A stretch of DNA of 51,048 bases from an uncultured Flavobacteriales bacterium (lineage in GTDB: Bacteria; Bacteroidota; Bacteroidia; Flavobacteriales_D; Sanyastnellaceae), in NCBI GenBank assembly GCA_913041135.1, contig CAJWIF010000004.1:1-51048 (forward strand), in the 5' to 3' direction. Positions 25,224 through 32,785 of this stretch are shown here, piece after piece; within the stretch, counting starts at the first letter, position 1, and the number at the start of each line of letters is the position of its first letter. A program made the position numbers and the translations under genes. The notes under the pieces are model-generated. The model was not told the origin of the DNA. It ran no database searches and was given only the letters and a program-made list of their open reading frames with translations.

Positions 25224-25940
25224 ATGTGGACATCCATTCTTCTTCAAACCTTAACAACTGGTGCAGGAACCACCGAAAGCGCAGCCTCCGAAGTGACTGC
25301 TGATGTCATTCAACAAGTGGATGTGAGCCTTTTGGACTTATTGATGGAAGGTGGATGGTACATCATGACACCATTGGCGCTCATGTCAATCATGGCCATC
25401 TATGTTTTTTTTGAAAGAAGTTTGGCCATTCGTAAGGCAGAGCGCGTCATCCCTGATTTCATGGATAAACTGCGTGATTACATTGGTCAGGGTAGCTTTG
25501 AAAGCGCACGAAATTTGTGTCAACAATCGGATACGCCGATGGCTCGGATGCTGGACAAGGGGATCAGTCGCATTGGAAAAGATTTGAAGGACATCAGTGT
25601 TTCCATTGAGAACATCGGGAAACTCGAGATCTACAATTTGGAAAAAAACCTCAGTTCGTTGGCGACCGTTTCCGGCGCTGCACCCATGGTGGGGTTCTTG
25701 GGGACGGTGATTGGAATGGTCAATGTCTTTTTGGACATGGAGCAAGCGGGAACAGTCCGGGTTGAGGATATATCAAGCGGCACGAAACAAGCCATGATCA
25801 CGACGATCGTCGGTTTGATTGTTGGGATCATTGCTTTCATGGCATACAACCACCTCGTGAGCAAAGTCTCCAAAGTGGTTCACCAAATGGAGGCCACGAG
25901 CATTGAGTTTATCGACATCCTCGAAGAGCCTGCCTCATGA
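25224..25940 (+). CDS. ExbB/TolQ/MotA family proton channel protein
   Basis: Inner-membrane subunit of a proton-driven energiser. From the ATG at 25224 the product is 238 aa; a TTG at 25173 would add 17 non-conserved residues. Three membrane segments are seen: one near residues 38-58 (GWYIMTPLALMSIMAIYVFF) and two after a cytoplasmic loop. The last two flank the conserved GAAPMVGFLGTVIGMVNVF and KQAMITTIVGLIVGIIAFMAYN. The stop overlaps the exbD-like ATG by 4 nt. Together with the next two genes it forms an ExbB-ExbD-TonB-type set that powers outer-membrane import; a TolQ-TolR role is the alternative. Confidence 0.92.
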   Translation: MWTSILLQTLTTGAGTTESAASEVTADVIQQVDVSLLDLLMEGGWYIMTPLALMSIMAIYVFFERSLAIRKAERVIPDFMDKLRDYIGQGSFESARNLCQQSDTPMARMLDKGISRIGKDLKDISVSIENIGKLEIYNLEKNLSSLATVSGAAPMVGFLGTVIGMVNVFLDMEQAGTVRVEDISSGTKQAMITTIVGLIVGIIAFMAYNHLVSKVSKVVHQMEATSIEFIDILEEPAS

Positions 25941-26329
25941 ATTTGGGTCAACGCAATAAAATCAGTGTGACGGGAAACATGTCCTCTATGACGGACTTGG
26001 TTTTCTTGCTGTTGATTTTCTTCATCATTTTGTCAACGCTCGTAAGCAACGGTGTCAATGTGGAATTGCCTCAAGCCAAGGGGACCAATTCGGTGACGTC
26101 CAAAATGACAGTGAGTATCAAGCCAGATGGGACGTATTATCTCAATGGAGGTCAAGTCGACTCGGATGATTTGGAATCGCTCATTCGCATTCGCATGGCT
26201 GATACAGCCGACCCCGTGATCTATTTGCAGGTTGATGCGGCTGTGCCAACAGGGCAAACGGTCGAGGTCATTGGCATGGCGAAAGCCAACGAATGGAAAA
26301 TAATGTTGGGCGCAACTCCCAAGAAGTAA
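25937..26329 (+). CDS. ExbD/TolR family biopolymer transport protein
   Basis: Partner of the preceding channel protein. The 130-aa protein has a short cytoplasmic tail and one membrane segment (about 20-40) that begins with the conserved proton-binding Asp20 in MTDLVFLLLIFFI. A periplasmic domain with KPDGTYYLNGGQVDSDDLESLI and the C-terminal VEVIGMAKANEWKIMLGA follows. It overlaps the upstream gene by 4 nt and lies 4 nt before the TonB-like gene, so the three are very likely one operon. Confidence 0.93.
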   Translation: MNLGQRNKISVTGNMSSMTDLVFLLLIFFIILSTLVSNGVNVELPQAKGTNSVTSKMTVSIKPDGTYYLNGGQVDSDDLESLIRIRMADTADPVIYLQVDAAVPTGQTVEVIGMAKANEWKIMLGATPKK

Positions 26330-26333
26330 GCGG

Positions 26334-27140
26334 ATGAGCGCTCCCATGGAATTACGCCGCCAGGCGGTGGAAAAGAAAAACCAGCGGAAAGCTGCTGGGG
26401 TGACAGCGCTGTTATTTATCGTGGGTGTTATAGGCTGTTTTTTCATCACGGCGTTTACCATTTCGAATCCCCCTCCAGGTGAACAATATGTGGCCGTCGG
26501 GTTTGCCGATCTTGGCGACGCGGAGGAAGCTTCCGGGGATGTGGAATCGGAGGTTTCGTCAGAAACCATTCAGGAGGCTGTCCAATCCGCAGAATCCCAG
26601 TCTGTTTCGGAGGAGTCTCCCGCAGTCGATCCCATCGCAACCCAATCAGCGTCTGAAATGGCTGTTCCAACGGAACCTAAGCCGGTTGAAGAGAAACCTG
26701 AGCCCGTTGAGCCTGAGCCTGAGCGTACAGTGTCATCGGCACTTTCGAATGCATTCAGTTCATTGACCACCTCAGGCGGTGGAGGTTCGCAAGGGGCAAG
26801 TGAGCAGGGTGCGGGTAATGAAGGCAATGAAACCGGAAAGATTGACGGAAAGGGATTGGTGAGTGGTGACAATGGCGACTGGGCACTGGAGGGAGGAAGA
26901 CGAATAGGGAAGCCCATGTTGGATGAAAAACCCCAGCAAGAAGGGGTGATTCGGGTGAATATTATCGTCGATAAATCGGGTACTGTGACCTCAGCAACTT
27001 TTGATCGTTTAAATTCATCCTTCGCAGAGTCGCATCACGTTGAATTGGCAATTCGTGCGGCGAAAACAGCCAAGTTCACGGCAGACCAAGCCAAGCCAGT
27101 GCGCAGGGGATATTTGAATATTCGCTTCGAGCTCGAATGA
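26334..27140 (+). CDS. TonB-like energy transducer protein
   Basis: The 268-aa protein has a basic N-terminus, one membrane segment (about 22-44, VTALLFIVGVIGCFFITAFTI), and a long low-complexity periplasmic linker. The linker is first Glu/Ser-rich, then Pro-Glu-rich (PKPVEEKPEPVEPEPE), then Gly-rich. The C-terminal domain (VIRVNIIVDKSGTVTSATF onward) has the TonB/TolA-like alpha-beta pattern. By position and architecture it should carry energy from the ExbB-ExbD pair to outer-membrane receptors. Its stop overlaps the folC ATG by 4 nt. Confidence 0.82.
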   Translation: MSAPMELRRQAVEKKNQRKAAGVTALLFIVGVIGCFFITAFTISNPPPGEQYVAVGFADLGDAEEASGDVESEVSSETIQEAVQSAESQSVSEESPAVDPIATQSASEMAVPTEPKPVEEKPEPVEPEPERTVSSALSNAFSSLTTSGGGGSQGASEQGAGNEGNETGKIDGKGLVSGDNGDWALEGGRRIGKPMLDEKPQQEGVIRVNIIVDKSGTVTSATFDRLNSSFAESHHVELAIRAAKTAKFTADQAKPVRRGYLNIRFELE

Positions 27141-28363
27141 CGTATTTGGAAGCAACGGATTGGCTGTTCCAGCAGCTGCCTATGTTTCAGCGACAAGGCC
27201 CGGCGGCTTACAAAGCTAATTTGGATGGAACCAAATATGTTTTGGAGAAGATGGGACGTCCTGATTTACATTTGGAAGGCGTCATCCATGTCGCTGGCAC
27301 CAATGGCAAAGGGTCGGTCTGTACGGCGGTTTCCAATGCCTTAACGGAAACGGGCTTTCGCGTGGGACTTTTTACGTCACCACACCTCGATGATTTTAGA
27401 GAACGGATGCAAGTGTGCGGTGAAATGCCTCCAGAGTCCTGGGTCGCCGAGCGTGTAAATAGTTTCCGAGAAGAATTGCCCACTTGGTCTTATGAGCCCT
27501 CCTTTTTTGAATGGACCTTTGGATTGGCGTTGCTCTGGTTTGTTGAGGCGCAAGTGGATATCGTGGTGTTGGAAACGGGAATGGGAGGTAGACTTGACAG
27601 CACGAATATTTTTCCAACGCCTCTGGTTACGGCAGTTACTAATATTGGATGGGACCACCAGCAATTTTTAGGGAATGACATTCGAAGCATCGCTGCGGAG
27701 AAGGCGGGAATTTTAAAGGACGGTGTTCCGGTGGTGTTGGGACGCATGCGGCCTGAAGCACAGTCGGTCATTTTGGCTGCAGCGTTGCGTTCAGGAAGTG
27801 AAGTGTACTATGCCAACCCGTCGAATCCAGCTTCCATCGAGTCAGGTCCTTTTTGGCCTGAAAATGAAGCGACTGCAAATAGGATACTGGAAGTACTCGG
27901 AGATCAGCCGGGATGGAGGAGTTGGGTCCGCCCTTCATCGGTCCATCCAACAGGACATCGAGGGCGTTGGGAGTGGATGGCTCCGTTGGAATCTGGAGCT
28001 CGAGTTTTGGTGGATTGCGCGCACAATGTCGACGGTTTGAAACGATTTACGGAGGCGATAAAGACGATTCAACGTGCCCGCCTGTTGATTGTAATGGGCA
28101 CGGTAGCAGACAAAGATTTGAGCGGATTATGGTCGTTACTGCCTCACGAAGCCGAGTATTTCTTTTGTGCAGCCGACATCCCGCGTTCTATGGATGCCTC
28201 GACATTACAGGCGGCAGCGCATGCGGTAGATCGCAGGGGAACTGCTCACTCTTCCGTTGAAAATGCTATAACTGCGGCCTGCGGCCAGGCAGAAGCCGAG
28301 GACCTCATCGTGGTGATGGGAAGCATCTTTGTCGCAGCAGAGGCGTTAAAGGTGCTTCAATAA
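27137..28363 (+). CDS. folC: Bifunctional folylpolyglutamate synthase / dihydrofolate synthase
   Basis: Mur-ligase-family enzyme that adds glutamate to dihydropteroate and extends the polyglutamate tail of folates in the cytoplasm. The 408-aa protein has the P-loop GTNGKGS (54-60), FTSPHLDDFRERM, FEWTFGLALLWF, ETGMGGRLDSTNIF, and TNIGWDHQQFLG with metal-binding His. The C-terminal domain has VDCAHNVDGLKRF. Length is normal. It is translationally coupled to the TonB-like gene, and its 3' end overlaps the convergent gpmI gene by 7 nt. Confidence 0.94.
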   Translation: MTYLEATDWLFQQLPMFQRQGPAAYKANLDGTKYVLEKMGRPDLHLEGVIHVAGTNGKGSVCTAVSNALTETGFRVGLFTSPHLDDFRERMQVCGEMPPESWVAERVNSFREELPTWSYEPSFFEWTFGLALLWFVEAQVDIVVLETGMGGRLDSTNIFPTPLVTAVTNIGWDHQQFLGNDIRSIAAEKAGILKDGVPVVLGRMRPEAQSVILAAALRSGSEVYYANPSNPASIESGPFWPENEATANRILEVLGDQPGWRSWVRPSSVHPTGHRGRWEWMAPLESGARVLVDCAHNVDGLKRFTEAIKTIQRARLLIVMGTVADKDLSGLWSLLPHEAEYFFCAADIPRSMDASTLQAAAHAVDRRGTAHSSVENAITAACGQAEAEDLIVVMGSIFVAAEALKVLQ

Positions 28364-29871
28364 AGCGCCGATCCTGTCATCGCCTCCGGTTGCGCGACTC
28401 CCATCAGTTTCAAAACCGTGGGGGCCACATCAGCAAGGATTCCGTCGTGAGCTTCGGTCACTTGGTCGGATAAAATCAAAACGGGTACCGGATTCGTCGT
28501 GTGAGCTGTGTGCGGAGATCCGTCTGGGTTTCTAGCATAGTCCGCATTTCCATGGTCCGCGATGATGATGAAGTTGTAGCCTTGATGTGCCCCGGCTTCC
28601 ACAATTTGTTTTAAACAGGAATCGGTGGTTTCAACTGCTTTGACAATGGCGTCAAAGACACCGGTGTGACCGACCATGTCTGGGTTGGCAAAGTTGAGAC
28701 AGATGAAGTCTGGTCTTCCGGCTTCCAATTCGGGAACGATGGAAGCGACGATCTCATGCGCGGACATTTCGGGTTGCAGGTCGTAGGTGGCCACTTTGGG
28801 ACTGTGCGCCATCATCCGCGATTCCCCTTCGAAGGGCTGTTCGCGGCCTCCATTGAAAAAGAAGGTAACATGCGGATACTTTTCTGTTTCGGCAATGCGG
28901 ATTTGCGATTTGCCTGCCAACGCCAATGTTTCACCCAGCGTATGCTCGAGATTGGGCTTGTCGTAAATCGTGTGAACACCGGTAAATGTGTCATCGTAAT
29001 TGGTCATCGTCACGTAGTGCAACGCCAAGGGTGACATGCCAAAGTCTGGATAGGGCTTTTGGGTCAATGCCGATGTGATTTCACGGCAACGGTCTGTCCG
29101 AAAATTGAAGCAGATGACCACATCGTTGGGTGCAATCGGAGTGGCTTCTCCAATCACGAATGGCGGTATGAATTCATCGGTCGTGCCTGCGCTATAGTGC
29201 GAGGCGATGCCTGCATCGGCTGTGGCAAAGACATCTCCTTCTCCTCGAACTAAGGTGGCATACGACCGACTGATTCGTTCCCAGCGGTTGTCGCGATCCA
29301 TGCTGAAGTAGCGCCCGTGGACACTGGCAATGCGTCCGCCAGTTTCTTTCAAGACTTCTTCGAGTTCCGCAATGTATCCTCGGCCTGTTCGGGGTGCTGT
29401 GTCACGGCCATCGGTAAACGCATGCACGACAAAATCGCCGACATCCGCCTTTTTTGCGGCCTTGCACAGCGCATTGAGGTGGGCTTGTTGGGCGTGAACC
29501 CCTCCCTTGGAAACCAATCCCATGAGATGCAAGCGGACACCCGGTGCGCTGGCCGCTTCGAATGCACGCTGCAACGAGGCTTCTTGCTCAAAGGACCCAT
29601 CGGCTACAGCGCGATCAATGCGCAACAAGTCCTGGTAAACGATGCGTCCCGCTCCAATGTTCATGTGCCCCACTTCGCTGTTGCCCATCTGTCCTTCAGG
29701 CAGACCCACATGCTCACTGTCTGTCCTCAAGGTGGCGTGGGGTGCGTTGCGCAGCAAACGGTCCATAAAAGGCGTGTTGGCTGCCGCGATGGCATTGGAG
29801 TCGTCATTGTTTCCAATGCCCCAACCATCAAGAATGATCAAGGCACATCGGGAAGAATTGGTCGGGTTCAT
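28357..29871 (-). CDS. gpmI: 2,3-bisphosphoglycerate-independent phosphoglycerate mutase
   Basis: Manganese-dependent glycolytic enzyme that interconverts 3- and 2-phosphoglycerate. The 504-aa protein belongs to the alkaline-phosphatase superfamily: LDGWG with metal ligand Asp15, the nucleophile Ser65 in QMGNSEVGHMNIG, HAFTDGRDTAPR, NFRTDRCREIT, and the C-terminal metal-binding motifs NFANPDMVGHTG and IIADHGNADYA. Length is typical for GpmI. Its ATG overlaps the stop of the upstream sensor kinase gene by 4 nt. Confidence 0.97.
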   Translation of the reverse strand: MNPTNSSRCALIILDGWGIGNNDDSNAIAAANTPFMDRLLRNAPHATLRTDSEHVGLPEGQMGNSEVGHMNIGAGRIVYQDLLRIDRAVADGSFEQEASLQRAFEAASAPGVRLHLMGLVSKGGVHAQQAHLNALCKAAKKADVGDFVVHAFTDGRDTAPRTGRGYIAELEEVLKETGGRIASVHGRYFSMDRDNRWERISRSYATLVRGEGDVFATADAGIASHYSAGTTDEFIPPFVIGEATPIAPNDVVICFNFRTDRCREITSALTQKPYPDFGMSPLALHYVTMTNYDDTFTGVHTIYDKPNLEHTLGETLALAGKSQIRIAETEKYPHVTFFFNGGREQPFEGESRMMAHSPKVATYDLQPEMSAHEIVASIVPELEAGRPDFICLNFANPDMVGHTGVFDAIVKAVETTDSCLKQIVEAGAHQGYNFIIIADHGNADYARNPDGSPHTAHTTNPVPVLILSDQVTEAHDGILADVAPTVLKLMGVAQPEAMTGSALY

Positions 29872-30803
29872 GGGTTGAATGGTATGGTAGTGGTGACGAG
29901 ACAGCCTCCTCTTTGACTGGTTTCAATGGATAGTTTGCCCTGGTGCATGTCAATGATTTGGTTGGCTAGGTACAAACCGAGACCAGTCCCTTCAATATTG
30001 CTTTGGCTTTCAACCCGTTTGAATTGTTGCAACACGTGTTTGCGCATTGCCGCTGGAATGCCTGAGCCTCCATCATCGATCTGACAGAGCATGGCGTTGT
30101 TTTTCCATGCCATGTGAATGCGGATAGGTTCGCCTTCAGGACTGTATTTGAGCGCGTTTTCAATCAAGTTTCCCCATGCGAGGGTGAGAGCATCAGGATC
30201 CCCTTCGAGCAACCCTTGAGGGCTTCCTTCTTGTGTGAACAGGACTTCTCGATTTCGAAATTGGCCGATGCGGTTGCGTCGAATGGCTTCGGATAGAATT
30301 TCTTCCGCATCATAGGCCTCGCTGCTCAAGTGCTTCCCAAAAACCAATCGATTGCTTTGCAAAATGTTTTCTACGCGCTGCTCGAGTCGTTGCGTGCCTA
30401 TTTGGGCTTCGTTCAAGAGTTCGGTCGAAGTTTCTGCATCGACCCGGTGCTTTTGCAACGTGTCCAACGCGAGGCGAATGGCCGCAATGGGTGTTTTCAG
30501 TTCGTGCGTGACGGCCAGTAGGAAATTTCGTTCTTTTTCAGCACGCTGTTGGTCTCGCCGAAGGCCTTTCCAAATAACCCGAAACCCCAGTGCGAGGATG
30601 AGTAAAAAGACCAGCCCTTCACCGAGGATCATATGGGTTGATCGCGCGCGTAGTTGCGGAGCATTTCCTGCTGCGACAGAAACCGCTTCATCCTGTAACG
30701 AAATGAGTAGCCACGCCCACCAACTGAATTGCAAGAGGATGTAGGCTCCCAAGAATGCGGTCAACCAAACTCTCTTTTTAGCGCCAAATCGCTTCATCAA
30801 CAT
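29868..30803 (-). CDS. Sensor histidine kinase, two membrane segments, no adjacent response regulator
   Basis: The 311-aa protein has two membrane segments (about 13-36 and 58-78) around a sensor loop of only about 20 residues, so it may sense a membrane or intracellular signal. The cytoplasmic part has the H-box VTHELKTPIAAIRL with phospho-acceptor His100, the N-box NLIENALKYSPEG, the G1 box IDDGGSGIP and the G2 box GTGLGLYLANQII. No response regulator lies beside it. It sits 49 nt after the methyltransferase gene and overlaps gpmI by 4 nt. The start may be the second ATG, two codons in. Confidence 0.9.
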   Translation of the reverse strand: MLMKRFGAKKRVWLTAFLGAYILLQFSWWAWLLISLQDEAVSVAAGNAPQLRARSTHMILGEGLVFLLILALGFRVIWKGLRRDQQRAEKERNFLLAVTHELKTPIAAIRLALDTLQKHRVDAETSTELLNEAQIGTQRLEQRVENILQSNRLVFGKHLSSEAYDAEEILSEAIRRNRIGQFRNREVLFTQEGSPQGLLEGDPDALTLAWGNLIENALKYSPEGEPIRIHMAWKNNAMLCQIDDGGSGIPAAMRKHVLQQFKRVESQSNIEGTGLGLYLANQIIDMHQGKLSIETSQRGGCLVTTTIPFNP

Positions 30804-30852
30804 GCTGCGAAATTACTGCACAAGAGCATGACCGTGTGTCAGAAATAGGACG

Positions 30853-31635
30853 TTAAAGCCGGATGCTCCGGATTTCTTTGGACAAATCAGGATTGGCGGT
30901 CAATAGCCCCCACTCATAAAAGTCCGCACCATTGGTCCAATGCGGGTCGTGGGTCAACTCCAGCCATGCATTTTCCATGTCAGGTGACCAGTGGATGTCA
31001 TCGCAAACGAGCACGCCTCTCGGGCGAAGCCATGGTTTCAAAACGTCGACATACGCTAACAAAGCGCTCCCGATATGATGGCCATCGATGAAAATCAGGT
31101 CAAAACCGGGATGGTTAGATTTCTTCCATTGTGCCATGAGCAGAGGAAGTGTCTCTGAAAATCGACCTTCGTGAAGGGTGATGTTCGTGAGCCCAAGTGC
31201 ATCCCATTGTGCTTTTGCCAACGCAGCAATGGCCGGATCTCCCTCACACGTGGTGACCGTGTTCGATTGATTAGCGAGGTACGCAGTCGTTAAGCCGAGG
31301 GAGGTTCCCAATTCAAGGATATGCTCTGCCTGTATGCTTCGCGATAGGTTTCCCAACGCAACTGCATGGCGTGGACGTTTGAGGGAGTTTCGCGCGACAC
31401 CTCCCACTGTTTCTGAATGTGATTGCGATCCCGCGCCAAAGTCCAAGCGTTGAATGGGGGTGGTGTCGGCGCGTAATTTTTTTCGAAGGGTTTCAATCGC
31501 AGGATTGTGCCCTTCCATTTGATGCATTGTTTGCAACACACCAAACAACCATGGGGGATGAACGGCCCTCCAAGACTTGGATTCACTGAGCCATTTAAAC
31601 CAACTTTGAATACGATGTAGCCAAATATTTTTCAC
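30853..31635 (-). CDS. Class I SAM-dependent methyltransferase
   Basis: The 260-aa protein has an N-terminal region of about 75 residues without clear motifs, then a Rossmann methyltransferase fold. Motif I is ELGTSLGLTTAYLA (about 112-125), the acidic residue after strand 2 is in TTCEGDP, and FDLIFIDGHHIGSALLAYVDVL and RGVLVCDDIHWSPDM resemble the O-methyltransferase/Methyltransf_24 group. The substrate is unknown. It appears to be the first gene of the run methyltransferase, sensor kinase, gpmI. It is divergent from tRNA-Val. Confidence 0.82.
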   Translation of the reverse strand: MKNIWLHRIQSWFKWLSESKSWRAVHPPWLFGVLQTMHQMEGHNPAIETLRKKLRADTTPIQRLDFGAGSQSHSETVGGVARNSLKRPRHAVALGNLSRSIQAEHILELGTSLGLTTAYLANQSNTVTTCEGDPAIAALAKAQWDALGLTNITLHEGRFSETLPLLMAQWKKSNHPGFDLIFIDGHHIGSALLAYVDVLKPWLRPRGVLVCDDIHWSPDMENAWLELTHDPHWTNGADFYEWGLLTANPDLSKEIRSIRL

Positions 31636-31674
31636 CTTACCAAAAGTACAATGCAGAGAACGTGAAATTTGGAT

Positions 31675-31682
31675 TATCTTTG
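31675..31682 (+). promoter_or_regulatory. -7 promoter box for tRNA-Val (TATCTTTG)
   Basis: A perfect TAnnTTTG match, 9 nt before the first tRNA base. The same octamer stands 12 nt before tRNA-Phe. No -33 TTG is seen at the standard spacing. Confidence 0.55.
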
Positions 31683-31691
31683 CACCCCTTA

Positions 31692-31769
31692 GGGCGATTA
31701 GCTCAGTTGGTTCAGAGCACCTCGTTTACACCGAGGGGGTCGGGAGTTCGAGTCTCTCATCGCCCACCA
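31692..31769 (+). tRNA. tRNA-Val (anticodon TAC)
   Basis: The 78-nt gene folds as a cloverleaf: acceptor stem GGGCGAT pairs with ATCGCCC, anticodon stem CCTCG pairs with CGAGG around loop TTTACAC (anticodon TAC), and the T-loop is GTTCGAGTC. The discriminator is A, and the CCA end is encoded (31767-31769). A terminator follows directly. Confidence 0.97.
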
Positions 31770-31813
31770 AAACGGAATCTTTCTCTTTACGAGATTGGTT
31801 CCGTTTTTTTTTT
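31769..31813 (+). terminator. Rho-independent terminator after tRNA-Val
   Basis: AAAACGGAA (31769-31777) pairs with TTCCGTTTT (31799-31807), with inner TCTC/GAGA pairing possible. A run of T residues follows. Confidence 0.85.
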
Positions 31814-31861
31814 GAGCCCTTGAAATGAAGGTCGTTCAAGTCTTGACTCTATTTTCGTCAG

Positions 31862-32764
31862 ATGAATGTGTTCACCTTCATTTTTGTGGTTTGTCTGTAT
31901 GCGCTGTACCATGTTTTTGAGGCCTATACTGATATCAGTGTTGAACAGCAACTTGCCGTTGCATCATTGTTGATTCTGGCCTTTGGAATCCCGCACGGGG
32001 CCATAGATCACGTATTGTTCTTTAAAAAGAATACCACATCCCAATTAAAGTTTTACGGGGCTTATCTCGGACTGATTCTCTTATTTTTAGTTGGATGGCT
32101 CGTTGAGCCTTTGTGGAGTTTTGTCTTTTTTCTGGTGCTTTCCGCGTTTCATTTTGGAGAAAGTCAACTCAATGACCTGAAGCTGAAACGATCATTTCTA
32201 CGTCCTGTTTTGTTTCTGACTTGGGGTCTGACGTTGCTGCTGACGCTTATTTATTACAATACAGCGGAGCTGATAGGGCATACCGGGTTTTTCAAGGATA
32301 CCGCAGTTTTTCAGGCTGTATACCAATATGAATTCCTCTCTGAAGCGTTCATCGCGTTGAATGCATTGACAGTGGGTATGCTCTTCGTCTTTATTAAGAG
32401 GGGCTCCTTTGATTGGAATCGACTGGGTGGAGAACTCTTCCTCCTGGCTCTGATCCATCTGACCTTCTTCTTGTTTCCGTTCATCATAGGCTTCACCATG
32501 TATTTTGTGGTACTGCATTCACTGCGCGTGATGAGTCAAGAATTTCAGTTTTTGAAAAAAGAGGAAGACGCGTTTTCTTTTCGTGATTTTCTAAGGCTCT
32601 TGATGCCTTATTCTCTGTTGAGCGTATTTTTCACGTTGGTCACGTTCTGGCTTTCCTGGATTGATTTCATACCAGTGTCCATTCCGTTGTTGGCCTTGAT
32701 CATTATCTCGACCATCACGCTGCCGCATGCCGTGGTCATGCACTTGTTTTACAAGCAGAGTTAG
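31862..32764 (+). CDS. blh: Brp/Blh family beta-carotene 15,15'-dioxygenase
   Basis: Integral membrane enzyme that cleaves beta-carotene into two retinals, the chromophore of microbial rhodopsins. The 300-aa protein is very hydrophobic (about eight membrane segments). It has the family's histidine motifs: GIPHGAIDH (42-50), AFHFGESQ, YFVVLHSLRVMSQE and TLPHAVVMHLF near the C-terminus. In most marine Bacteroidota this gene sits next to a proteorhodopsin gene; here the neighbours are tRNA-Val and a T9SS cargo gene. The 48 nt between the tRNA terminator and the ATG hold no clear promoter. The family is firm; retinal production is the established activity of characterised homologues. Confidence 0.92.
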   Translation: MNVFTFIFVVCLYALYHVFEAYTDISVEQQLAVASLLILAFGIPHGAIDHVLFFKKNTTSQLKFYGAYLGLILLFLVGWLVEPLWSFVFFLVLSAFHFGESQLNDLKLKRSFLRPVLFLTWGLTLLLTLIYYNTAELIGHTGFFKDTAVFQAVYQYEFLSEAFIALNALTVGMLFVFIKRGSFDWNRLGGELFLLALIHLTFFLFPFIIGFTMYFVVLHSLRVMSQEFQFLKKEEDAFSFRDFLRLLMPYSLLSVFFTLVTFWLSWIDFIPVSIPLLALIIISTITLPHAVVMHLFYKQS

Positions 32765-32785
32765 GGTTTCAGCGTGCTTGCACGT

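Noticed and set aside
31692-32764. Genomic island inserted at tRNA-Val
   Set aside because: There is no integrase, no direct repeat of the tRNA 3' end in view, and no change in gene style beyond blh.
32773-32784. CGTGCTTGCACG dyad between blh and the type B cargo gene
   Set aside because: The loop would be two bases and no T-tract follows on either strand.
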